Origin: CAZAXU01 sp964489245
Lineage (GTDB): Bacteria > Bacteroidota > Bacteroidia > Flavobacteriales > Flavobacteriaceae
NCBI GenBank assembly: GCA_964489245.1
Contig: CAZAXU010000074.1
Location: 1 to 5,131 of the forward strand
DNA length: 5,131 bases
Direction: 5' to 3'
Part shown: in pieces, positions 1 through 5,131 of the stretch
Numbering within the stretch: position 1 is the first letter of the stretch
Layout of the letters: each line of letters begins with the position of its first letter
Notes under the pieces: generated by a model
Database searches by the model: none
The model's input: the letters and a program-made list of their open reading frames with translations, nothing else
Told to the model about the DNA's origin: nothing
Made by a program: the position numbers and the translations under genes

Positions 1-2138
1 TTTATTTCTATATCGTCCGGACCAAGATTGTGCCGTTCCAAAATACGGGCGGTGTCTTCGTCAATTAATTGCAGTATTTTGATTTCAGAATCTTTGCTTC
101 GGTTAATATATTCTATGGTTGTCGTATCAAGACTTTCTATTTTTGTCATTATCTTCTCAGGCGGTGCGCCTTTGCTGCCGGGAATTTTTTGTCCTCTTCC
201 GGCATGTTCTATATAGGTGCGTTCCAACAATATTTCTTTGCTTTTTTTGAGTTTTATTTCCAACTTGCCCCGTGCAATATTTCTGTTGAACAATCCTTTT
301 ATTTTTCGGTAGTTGGCAAGTTCTTTTAATGTGTCAATTTTCATTTCTTTTTTGACAATATAAGCGCCCCATTTTCGATCAATCAAATTTACATTTATTT
401 TTTTATTTATGCGCATATTTTTTCTGCCTTTGCGTATATAATCGTCAATTTCTTTGAAATATTTGTTTGTCTTTCTGAAATCGAGTCTTGCTTTTTTAAT
501 GGCGGCTTTGAGCGCATCAGAATCATTTTGGAATTGATTAAAGATTTTTTCAATTTTTTTCGGGTCGTCACTTTCAGATAAAACTAAATCATCTAATTCT
601 AATTTGTATTTATTTTTAAAAAGTTTTTGTTCTAAAGTGTTAGGAGACAATAATTTTCCTTTATGGTCTATTGGAGGATGTAGTTTTATTTTTATTTTAA
701 ATGACGTATGTTTTATTTGATCAATAAATTCTTTACTGAATTGTTTGAGCCTGACTTCTTCAATTGCTTTTATGATTAGTTTATTGATTAGTTTGATTTT
801 TGTATTTAGATTTTTTGCCAAATCACTTACTAATTCAACAGATTTCACAGCTCCCTTATAAATGGCTAATGCGCCGATAATCAGATCAATAATCAAGGGA
901 ATTAATAGTCCTAATTCATAGGCGTTTTTATACAAATCATCTTCATCAAGAAAACTAAAAAAATCTTTTATGCTTTTGCTCAGAAGTTTTTTTATACTTT
1001 TCCAGTTAAGTTCTGAATATGCTTTTTGCAATTGTCCAACAAATTTTTTGTAATTATTGTGATTCAATAAACCTATTATAAATCCGACAGTTTCAACAAT
1101 ACCGGCAATGGCTTCAATAACTCCGTTAATAAATCCAACACTATAAGCATTGTATGCCTTGATAGAAGTGTCTATTGGTGTGAGCGCTTCTATCCAGATT
1201 GTTCTTATGGCTTCAATGATTTCTTTTGTTGCCAAAAGTCCGGTTTCTTTTAAGTTTGGAATAATTACGGTTTGCACTTGCGTTTTTCCGTTGGCAATCA
1301 TTGATGTGTCAGCATCTTCTAAAATGCTTATGGTCAATGAGTTTTCAATTTGTAATAAGTATTTGTTTATTTGTTGAACAATATTGGTAGAATCGCCAAA
1401 TAAGGGGTTGTATTGTCTCTTTGATTTTTCATTGGGATAGTATTTTTTTGTAGCAATATACGGATTCCAACGTTCCTCGGTTAGTTTATAACTGCGTATT
1501 TTGTCAGCAATTACTTGTAGGATTTCTTTGGATATAAACTCTGCATAATTATTTAAATCCATAAAGCCCAGTTTTAGACACAATGAAAAGAAAGAGAGAG
1601 CTTTATCAAAAGCATTTGGCAAGGCATAATTATCAGAAGGATGCTCTTCGACGAAATTTGCCATCATGTAAAGTAATAAAATATAGTCATTGCCGTATGC
1701 TTCAGAATTTATGTCAAGCCAATGAAAAACTTTGTCGAGTATTTTTTTTGCATCTGCATTATCATTTTCTATTATTCTGACCAAATTTCTGCCTATAGAA
1801 ATACCATAGATGTTGGTGATATCAGAAAAAGATATACCTGAATCCGGCAATTTTCTCACAGTATGATCTAAAATTTTCTTTTGAAAATCTTTTTTTGCAA
1901 AAATGATAAATGCGTCGGGATCATCATAAGGCAAGCCATATTCTTTTGTATATTCTTCTGCGGAATATACAAATCGTATTCGTGGTTTCACGGATATGTT
2001 GTTGAACGAACTATTTGTCAAAGCAATAGTTTGAGACCAAGCTTGTTGTTTGGATAACAGAGGGGAATTATCTAGGTCAAAAGGTGACTTATAGGTTGGG
2101 AATTTTCCACTTGTTTTAATTTTTTCAAATTCATTCAT
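1..2138 (-). CDS. Large putative polymorphic-toxin/effector protein, 3' end outside window; possible C-terminal deaminase
   Basis: The frame is open without a stop for 712 codons from the ATG at 2138 and runs off the left edge, so the C-terminus is missing. The start overlaps the end of the amidohydrolase gene by 8 nt (ATGAATGA), which suggests translational coupling. I see no signal peptide. Residues 1 to about 325 look mainly alpha-helical and match no family I recognise. Two hydrophobic stretches follow, around 330-358 (contains VGFINGVIEAIAGIVETVG) and 408-429 (LLIPLIIDLIIGALAIY), then a lysine-rich helical region. A Gly/Pro-rich linker at about 645-663 (HAGRGQKIPGSKGAPPEK) leads into a segment with D683-S684-E685 in the context KDSEIKILQLI. 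This resembles the first active-site motif (zinc ligand, x, Glu) of toxin-type deaminases, which would need a PCxxC motif further on, outside the window. Multi-domain build, linker, and last place in the operon fit a polymorphic toxin. That the frame is a real gene is nearly certain; the deaminase call is tentative. Confidence 0.93.
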   Translation of the reverse strand, partial: MNEFEKIKTSGKFPTYKSPFDLDNSPLLSKQQAWSQTIALTNSSFNNISVKPRIRFVYSAEEYTKEYGLPYDDPDAFIIFAKKDFQKKILDHTVRKLPDSGISFSDITNIYGISIGRNLVRIIENDNADAKKILDKVFHWLDINSEAYGNDYILLLYMMANFVEEHPSDNYALPNAFDKALSFFSLCLKLGFMDLNNYAEFISKEILQVIADKIRSYKLTEERWNPYIATKKYYPNEKSKRQYNPLFGDSTNIVQQINKYLLQIENSLTISILEDADTSMIANGKTQVQTVIIPNLKETGLLATKEIIEAIRTIWIEALTPIDTSIKAYNAYSVGFINGVIEAIAGIVETVGFIIGLLNHNNYKKFVGQLQKAYSELNWKSIKKLLSKSIKDFFSFLDEDDLYKNAYELGLLIPLIIDLIIGALAIYKGAVKSVELVSDLAKNLNTKIKLINKLIIKAIEEVRLKQFSKEFIDQIKHTSFKIKIKLHPPIDHKGKLLSPNTLEQKLFKNKYKLELDDLVLSESDDPKKIEKIFNQFQNDSDALKAAIKKARLDFRKTNKYFKEIDDYIRKGRKNMRINKKINVNLIDRKWGAYIVKKEMKIDTLKELANYRKIKGLFNRNIARGKLEIKLKKSKEILLERTYIEHAGRGQKIPGSKGAPPEKIMTKIESLDTTTIEYINRSKDSEIKILQLIDEDTARILERHNLGPDDIEI

Positions 2139-3600
2139 AGCTTTTTATTTTACTACTTAAAAAACGCTTTGGGTTGGTATTGCTGATTTTATAAAACAAA
2201 TCTTTTCCCAGATAGCTTTGCAAATTTTGATATAAGACTTTTTCTGATTTTTTGTGTGATACCACATAATAGTCGGTGCCAAACAAAATTTTATGGTTTA
2301 CTTTTTCGTCTTCCAAAATGAATTTCAGCATGGGAAACAGCTCCTCGTTATACAGAATAAAGCTGATATCTGCATATATATGGTCATATTGCACCATCAA
2401 GTCATAAATAACCGACAACCAACTTGCATTCCACCAAATGGTTCGTTTGCTGCCGTGGTTCAAGGTGTTTTTGTATTTTTCATAGTCTTGTTTTGAGGCA
2501 TGTGAAATATTGTTATTATAAATTTTCCAATTATCATTTCGATATTTTTGCCATTCTTTTGTTCCTCCAAAGTGTGCCAAACAAATTTTAAGATTTTTTA
2601 GGTTCGGAACATTTGAATCGATGATATATTTTTTCAATAAGTCTTTTTTCAGCAAACAATGATAGTTCAGCGGATGGGTGAAATTGGTTGTAAAATCATA
2701 GTTTTTTGATTGTGGCAACGGAATCGGAATCGGACCTTCTTCTTTTTTTTTGGTGTATGTCAAAATGGGATGTTGGTTCCATTCTTTTTTCTTTTTTCCT
2801 CGATAAAAAACCGTTCCCTCAATGCAATGTGCAATGATGGGAATTTCATTTTTTTGTGCGAATTCATAAATGGATATTAAATCTTTATCAAAAGGATAGT
2901 AGCCCAATGCCGGATATAGTTTGATGCCTGAAAAATTACCGGATTTAAGTTGTTTTTTTACAAAATTTTCATAGTTCTTGTTTCCTTTTTCTTGTTTGGT
3001 TCGGGCAACTCTCCTCGGATCAACGGCAATAAAGGGCAGCATATTCGGATTGTTTTTTCTAACTTTTTGAAGAGATTCAATTTGTTTCAGATATGAAACT
3101 GCCGGCTTGCCGGCTTGCATATAATCCATATCCATGGACAGCACAACAAATCGGGTATTTGGAGCATAGCTTTTTTCAAGCAAATCAAATATTTTTGATT
3201 GAGATTTATAAGCCACTGAATATCTGCCCATTGTGATGTATCTATTGAAGGCAGCTTTGGTCCTTTTGTTGAATAGGAAGTCAATTCTGATCAAATTTGT
3301 GAGCATTTTTATTGCCCAACTCACAACAAATTTCAGCAATAAATAAATCCAATAGAGCAAAATGGTTTTTTTTAGTAAATCCAAAAAGCCGTATTTTATT
3401 TTGTTCCATTTGTGTTTTAATTTTTTGACACGATGATTTCCTCTTGCAGTGCAATTCCGATAATACCATTTAATAAAATTCATGGTAAAAATCTTATAAA
3501 AAACCGGAATCAGTTTTTTGGAAAAATAATTGGGCACATGATCTATGGTGAAGACATGCGTATGACAATTATATACGGTTTTATCTTCTTTGATAGTCAA
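2131..3600 (-). CDS. Metal-dependent amidohydrolase (Amidohydro_2-like TIM barrel) with a long N-terminal insertion
   Basis: The 489-aa product carries the amidohydrolase-superfamily metal signature in order: H13-x-H15 (NCHTHVF) after strand 1, K227 in GIKLYP, H258 in PIIAHC, H343 in LAHFGG, and D443 in LFGTDYY. All expected metal ligands of the Amidohydro_2 (ACMSD-like) group are present, so it should be a cytosolic hydrolase or decarboxylase; the substrate cannot be deduced. Family members are commonly about 280-350 aa. Here about 130 residues (20-150) separate HxH from the next recognisable strand (RFVVLSMDMDY). This insertion is very basic and has a hydrophobic stretch at about 79-100 (ILLYWIYLLLKFVVSWAIKM), which could be a membrane anchor or a packing helix. 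TTG at 3600 is the only reasonable start: an in-frame stop lies just upstream, and the next Met (residue 40) would delete HxH. The gene begins 2 nt after the membrane-protein gene and overlaps the large effector gene by 8 nt, so it probably serves the same system. Confidence 0.92.
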   Translation of the reverse strand: MTIKEDKTVYNCHTHVFTIDHVPNYFSKKLIPVFYKIFTMNFIKWYYRNCTARGNHRVKKLKHKWNKIKYGFLDLLKKTILLYWIYLLLKFVVSWAIKMLTNLIRIDFLFNKRTKAAFNRYITMGRYSVAYKSQSKIFDLLEKSYAPNTRFVVLSMDMDYMQAGKPAVSYLKQIESLQKVRKNNPNMLPFIAVDPRRVARTKQEKGNKNYENFVKKQLKSGNFSGIKLYPALGYYPFDKDLISIYEFAQKNEIPIIAHCIEGTVFYRGKKKKEWNQHPILTYTKKKEEGPIPIPLPQSKNYDFTTNFTHPLNYHCLLKKDLLKKYIIDSNVPNLKNLKICLAHFGGTKEWQKYRNDNWKIYNNNISHASKQDYEKYKNTLNHGSKRTIWWNASWLSVIYDLMVQYDHIYADISFILYNEELFPMLKFILEDEKVNHKILFGTDYYVVSHKKSEKVLYQNLQSYLGKDLFYKISNTNPKRFLSSKIKSYE

Positions 3601-3616
3601 TTTTAGTCGGTTTTAT
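3601..3616 (-). promoter_or_regulatory. Stop-start coupling junction, copy 2; fixes the TTG start
   Basis: On the minus strand the junction reads ATAAAACCGACTAAAA and is followed directly by TTG. It matches copy 1 at 14 of 16 positions, with the same TAA-AA-start spacing. Because ATG occupies the equivalent place in copy 1, this supports TTG at 3600 as the true start of the amidohydrolase, in line with its HxH motif lying only 12 residues further on. Confidence 0.6.
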
Positions 3617-3923
3617 GGGTTAATGATTTGGGTAGAGCAGTGGCAAGAGACCGTATCAGCAAAGGAGAGGTGATGCCAACATGAAATGCGAGCAATCTGT
3701 CATTGATGCCAAAGTCGGTTTTGCCGTTGAAATAAATATATCCCATTACGCTGGCTAAAAAGAAATAAATGAATAGACTCACATAAAAGGAAATATCTTT
3801 TAAATCTATTTTTTTTGCGTTCGGCTGCTGAATTCTTTCCAGCAATGTAAGTAGAGGAAATGCCAGTCCGCCGGCAGCAGATAGAACAACTCCTTCTGTG
3901 AAAATTGATTTTAGTAACTCCAT
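3603..3923 (-). CDS. Small membrane protein, about three transmembrane segments, function unknown
   Basis: The product has 106 aa and hydrophobic segments at about 10-28 (GVVLSAAGGLAFPLLTLL), 44-65 (ISFYVSLFIYFFLASVMGYIY) and, more weakly, 76-97 (RLLAFHVGITSPLLIRSLAT). A charged loop (ERIQQPNAKKIDLKD) joins the first two. No catalytic motif is visible. The Gly-rich first helix and the LAFHVGITSPLLIR stretch look like features a family would conserve, but I cannot name one. It starts with ATG 2 nt after the stop of the HTH-like gene and ends 2 nt before the TTG of the amidohydrolase, so it is almost certainly translated together with both. It could be an inner-membrane adaptor or anchor for the neighbouring proteins, or an immunity-type membrane protein. 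A holin-like role is less likely because it lacks the usual highly charged tail. Existence of the gene is well supported; its role is not. Confidence 0.85.
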   Translation of the reverse strand: MELLKSIFTEGVVLSAAGGLAFPLLTLLERIQQPNAKKIDLKDISFYVSLFIYFFLASVMGYIYFNGKTDFGINDRLLAFHVGITSPLLIRSLATALPKSLTHKTD

Positions 3924-3939
3924 TTTTAGTCAATTTTAT
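3924..3939 (-). promoter_or_regulatory. Stop-start coupling junction, copy 1 (HTH-like gene to membrane gene)
   Basis: On the minus strand the last codons of the HTH-like gene, its TAA stop and two A residues read ATAAAATTGACTAAAA, followed at once by the ATG of the membrane-protein gene. The next gene junction carries the same pattern with two differences. The stop-AA-start spacing suggests re-initiation by the terminating ribosome, with no separate Shine-Dalgarno sequence. Confidence 0.6.
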
Positions 3940-4186
3940 TTTTTAATGTATTGATTAGTCTAACCAAAAACGATTCTTTTTCACGATATAGATTTCTTGT
4001 TGTGAGTTGTCCGTTTCTGTTTTGTATGAGATTTTCTGATTTAGACAATATTTTTTCAATCGTGCCTTCAGACAAATCATATTCTTTGGCAAGCATCTTC
4101 AGGTCTATCCAAAACTTATTTTCAGATGTATGTGTTTCAATATATTGTGATATTTTTTTTTCTGTAAGATTGTCTGTCATATTCAT
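3926..4186 (-). CDS. Small protein resembling a winged helix-turn-helix, function unknown
   Basis: The 86-aa product reads as a compact winged-helix fold. Helix 1 is at about 10-19 (KKISQYIETH), helix 2 at 28-36 (DLKMLAKEY), a turn at D37-L38-S39-E40, a recognition-like helix at 40-50 (EGTIEKILSKS), and a possible beta wing at 53-65 (LIQNRNGQLTTR). A basic/hydrophobic C-terminal helix follows (SFLVRLINTLKNKID). It may be a DNA-binding regulator of the operon, but winged helices in such clusters also serve as protein-binding modules, and the recognition helix is not strikingly basic. The start may be the first ATG at 4186 or the third codon (ATG at 4180); nothing in the leader decides between them. 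The leader (ATAAAACAAA directly before the ATG) resembles the leader of the preceding helical-protein gene. The gene ends 2 nt before the membrane-protein ATG. The HTH call is from pattern and predicted secondary structure only. Confidence 0.8.
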   Translation of the reverse strand: MNMTDNLTEKKISQYIETHTSENKFWIDLKMLAKEYDLSEGTIEKILSKSENLIQNRNGQLTTRNLYREKESFLVRLINTLKNKID

Positions 4187-4192
4187 TTTGTT

Positions 4193-4516
4193 TTATAACA
4201 CAACCGATATGATGGTATTAATTATGGTTTTGATTATTTTATTTTTAAAATGTCCCAAACTGATTTTGTTCACTCCTGCATTGTGCAAGGTTTTCATCAG
4301 TAATAAATCTTTTTGGCTCTTGACCAGCCACTCAAAATCGTCAATAGTAATGTCTTTATTTGACAGAAGAACAGTCCATCGTTCCAATTTGTCTCTACTT
4401 TCTTTCAGAAATTGATCAATGTCTTTCTTGGCTTCTTTTTCAAAGTCTTTATACTTGTTTTTAAAAAGTTCTTGCAGAACTGTTTGTAGTTCTTTTAAAA
4501 GTTTTTCAAAGTCCAT
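4193..4516 (-). CDS. Small all-helical protein, function unknown
   Basis: The product has 107 aa and is almost entirely predicted alpha-helix, with no Cys and few Pro or Gly. Residues 1-48 form a long charged amphipathic helix or helical hairpin (FEKLLKEL, FEKEAKKDIDQFLKES). A turn at 52-58 leads to a second helix at 59-79 (DDFEWLVKSQKDLLLMKTL), and the last 17 residues (KNKIIKTIINTIISVVL) are a hydrophobic amphipathic helix that could bind a membrane or a partner helix. There is no signal peptide. The short length, helical character and position ahead of a large cargo gene would suit a chaperone, adaptor or structural subunit, but that is inference. The gene lies 39 nt after the lipoprotein stop and 6 nt before the HTH-like gene, so it is probably in the same transcript. 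Confidence 0.84.
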   Translation of the reverse strand: MDFEKLLKELQTVLQELFKNKYKDFEKEAKKDIDQFLKESRDKLERWTVLLSNKDITIDDFEWLVKSQKDLLLMKTLHNAGVNKISLGHFKNKIIKTIINTIISVVL

Positions 4517-4555
4517 ATTTTTTGTTTTATAGATTAATATTATTTTAAAATGTGA

Positions 4556-5017
4556 TTAGTTGTTGGAAATAAGATCAAGCAATTTGCCTTTTGACTCTTT
4601 GTCTTTTTTTGCCTCATATTGAATCAACAGATCCAAAGTTTCCATGATTTGTTTTTGTGCTTCCGAAACAAAAACGGGCGATAAAGTTTTTTTGTCTTTC
4701 CAACGTTTAAAAAATCCTACCAGTAAATTTTTATTTTTATCGGTTAAAATTTTCCACATGGTATAGGTGATTTCATTGTTGATTTTATTTTTTTCATATT
4801 CTTTAATTTTTTCTATTTCCAAGGCTAGATTTCCGATTTCTTGTAAGTGGTCTGAATAGGGTGTTGTGGCTTTTCCAATGAGATTTTTGCTGTCAATTTT
4901 GATCTCAATGGCTTTCTGATATGAGTATTGGTCAAAAGCAGCGGTTCGCAGAGAATTGCAGGATGAGATAAGACCGCTGAAAAGGATTATAAAAGTGAGT
5001 TGTTTTAAGATTTTCAT
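4556..5017 (-). CDS. Putative lipoprotein, function unknown
   Basis: The 153-aa product begins with a lipoprotein signal peptide: K2 and K5, a hydrophobic core at 7-17 (LTFIILFSGLI), and a lipobox ISSC with the lipidated cysteine at C20. The mature protein would have 134 residues, is rich in Lys and Glu, and is predicted alpha-helical (for example LQEIGNLALEIEKIKEYEKN at 58-77), with aromatic patches at 85-106 (YTMWKI, LLVGFFKRW). The residues after the cysteine are N-S-L-R. They lack the acidic cluster of the Bacteroidota lipoprotein surface-export signal, so a periplasm-facing location is more likely than surface display. I do not recognise a named family; it does not look like TssJ. It is the first gene of the operon, 46 nt downstream of the inverted repeat. 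A plausible role is an outer-membrane docking or assembly protein for the system encoded downstream. Confidence 0.87.
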   Translation of the reverse strand: MKILKQLTFIILFSGLISSCNSLRTAAFDQYSYQKAIEIKIDSKNLIGKATTPYSDHLQEIGNLALEIEKIKEYEKNKINNEITYTMWKILTDKNKNLLVGFFKRWKDKKTLSPVFVSEAQKQIMETLDLLIQYEAKKDKESKGKLLDLISNN

Positions 5018-5131
5018 ATGTTTGTATTTAATTATTATTCAATCGATTATGTTTTGTTATATTGTTTTGTTTTGGCGTGATTTTTTATAAAAATCACGCC
5101 AAAACAAAACGTTTTCTCTTATTTTTCCCCC
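5018..5131 (-). promoter_or_regulatory. Non-coding leader upstream of the operon
   Basis: These 114 bases hold no convincing gene. They contain the inverted repeat described separately and a very AT-rich stretch (5018-5063) directly before the lipoprotein ATG. The promoter of the six-gene operon should lie here or just to the right of the window. I looked for a Bacteroidota-type promoter (TAnnTTTG with an upstream TTTG) on the minus strand and found no clear match, so no promoter is placed. Confidence 0.4.
5064..5110. repeat. Perfect 22-bp inverted repeat with a 3-nt loop
   Basis: The left arm (5064-5085, starting GTTTTGTTTTGGCGTGA) is perfectly complementary to the right arm (5089-5110, ending TCACGCCAAAACAAAAC), with TAT between them. 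The only GC-rich part is the outer core GGCGTGA/TCACGCC. It could act as an RNA hairpin (terminator or 5' leader element) or as a DNA dyad bound by a dimeric regulator. It is not a textbook bidirectional terminator, because the T-rich side comes before the GC core and the A-rich side after it on both strands. A looser U-rich tract follows only on the plus strand (5111-5126), where this window has no gene to terminate. It lies 46 bases upstream of the lipoprotein start codon. Confidence 0.9.

Noticed and set aside
28..1780. Plus-strand open frames of 62-86 codons (for example 69-329, 1150-1377, 1583-1780)
   Set aside because: They lie opposite the continuous minus-strand frame of the large protein and their translations are low-complexity Phe/Ser/Cys-rich, typical of the antisense of AT-rich coding sequence.
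2743..2751. Nine-T run in the amidohydrolase gene, and a similar one at 4153-4161 in the HTH-like gene, as possible phase-variation tracts
   Set aside because: Both frames are intact, the runs encode ordinary lysine codons, and T/A runs of 7-9 are frequent throughout this AT-rich window.
3101..3116. Tandem GCCGGCTT repeat (two 8-bp copies)
   Set aside because: Only two copies, inside coding sequence (the QAGKPA segment of the amidohydrolase) and not frame-preserving as a repeat; probably chance.
3087..3469. Minus-strand frames inside the amidohydrolase gene (3087-3284, 3281-3469)
   Set aside because: They are in a different frame from the amidohydrolase, whose frame is intact with all metal ligands, and they show no features of their own.
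3951..4415. 154-codon plus-strand open frame
   Set aside because: It is antisense to two well-supported minus-strand genes in a tight operon. The product is Ser/Phe/Leu-rich with no recognisable fold or leader, so it is most likely a shadow.
5018..5063. Promoter or Shine-Dalgarno sequence directly before the lipoprotein gene
   Set aside because: The stretch is AT-rich, but I found no good match to the Bacteroidota -7/-33 elements or to a Shine-Dalgarno sequence, so I did not place one.
1..5131. CRISPR array, tRNA, rRNA, insertion sequence
   Set aside because: No spaced direct repeats, no cloverleaf-like sequence, no transposase-like frame and no terminal repeats flanking a mobile unit were seen.

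Overview
The window is strongly AT-rich and codes on one strand only (minus). The proteins are rich in Lys, Asn, Ile and Phe, and translation starts sit in A-rich leaders without clear Shine-Dalgarno sequences. A short lipoprotein signal peptide opens the first gene. Together these suggest an AT-rich member of the Bacteroidota (Flavobacteriia-like or related). This is inferred from composition and protein style; there is no rRNA or other taxonomic marker.

Reading along the minus strand (right to left), 5131-5018 is a non-coding leader with a perfect 22-bp inverted repeat. Six genes then follow in one apparent operon: a 153-aa lipoprotein (5017-4556), a 107-aa helical protein (4516-4193), an 86-aa protein resembling a winged helix-turn-helix (4186-3926), a 106-aa protein with about three membrane segments (3923-3603), a 489-aa metal-dependent amidohydrolase (3600-2131, TTG start), and a large open frame of at least 712 codons (2138-1) that runs off the left edge. 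Spacing is 39, 6, 2 and 2 nt, then an 8-nt overlap, which implies co-transcription and probably translational coupling. No gap between genes exceeds 120 bases.

The large last protein has no secretion signal. It has a long alpha-helical N-terminal part, two hydrophobic stretches in the middle, a Gly/Pro-rich linker, and then a C-terminal segment that just enters an Asp-Ser-Glu motif resembling the first zinc/proton-shuttle motif of toxin-type nucleoside deaminases. The layout (large variable protein last, small accessory genes before it, immunity gene expected beyond the left edge) resembles a Bacteroidota polymorphic-toxin or effector cassette. My working model is that the lipoprotein, helical protein, HTH-like protein and membrane protein are a reusable delivery, chaperone or control module, and that the amidohydrolase and the large protein are the active cargo. 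The deaminase call rests on a few residues at the window edge, and the delivery route (type VI, extracellular contractile injection, or other) cannot be read from this sequence.
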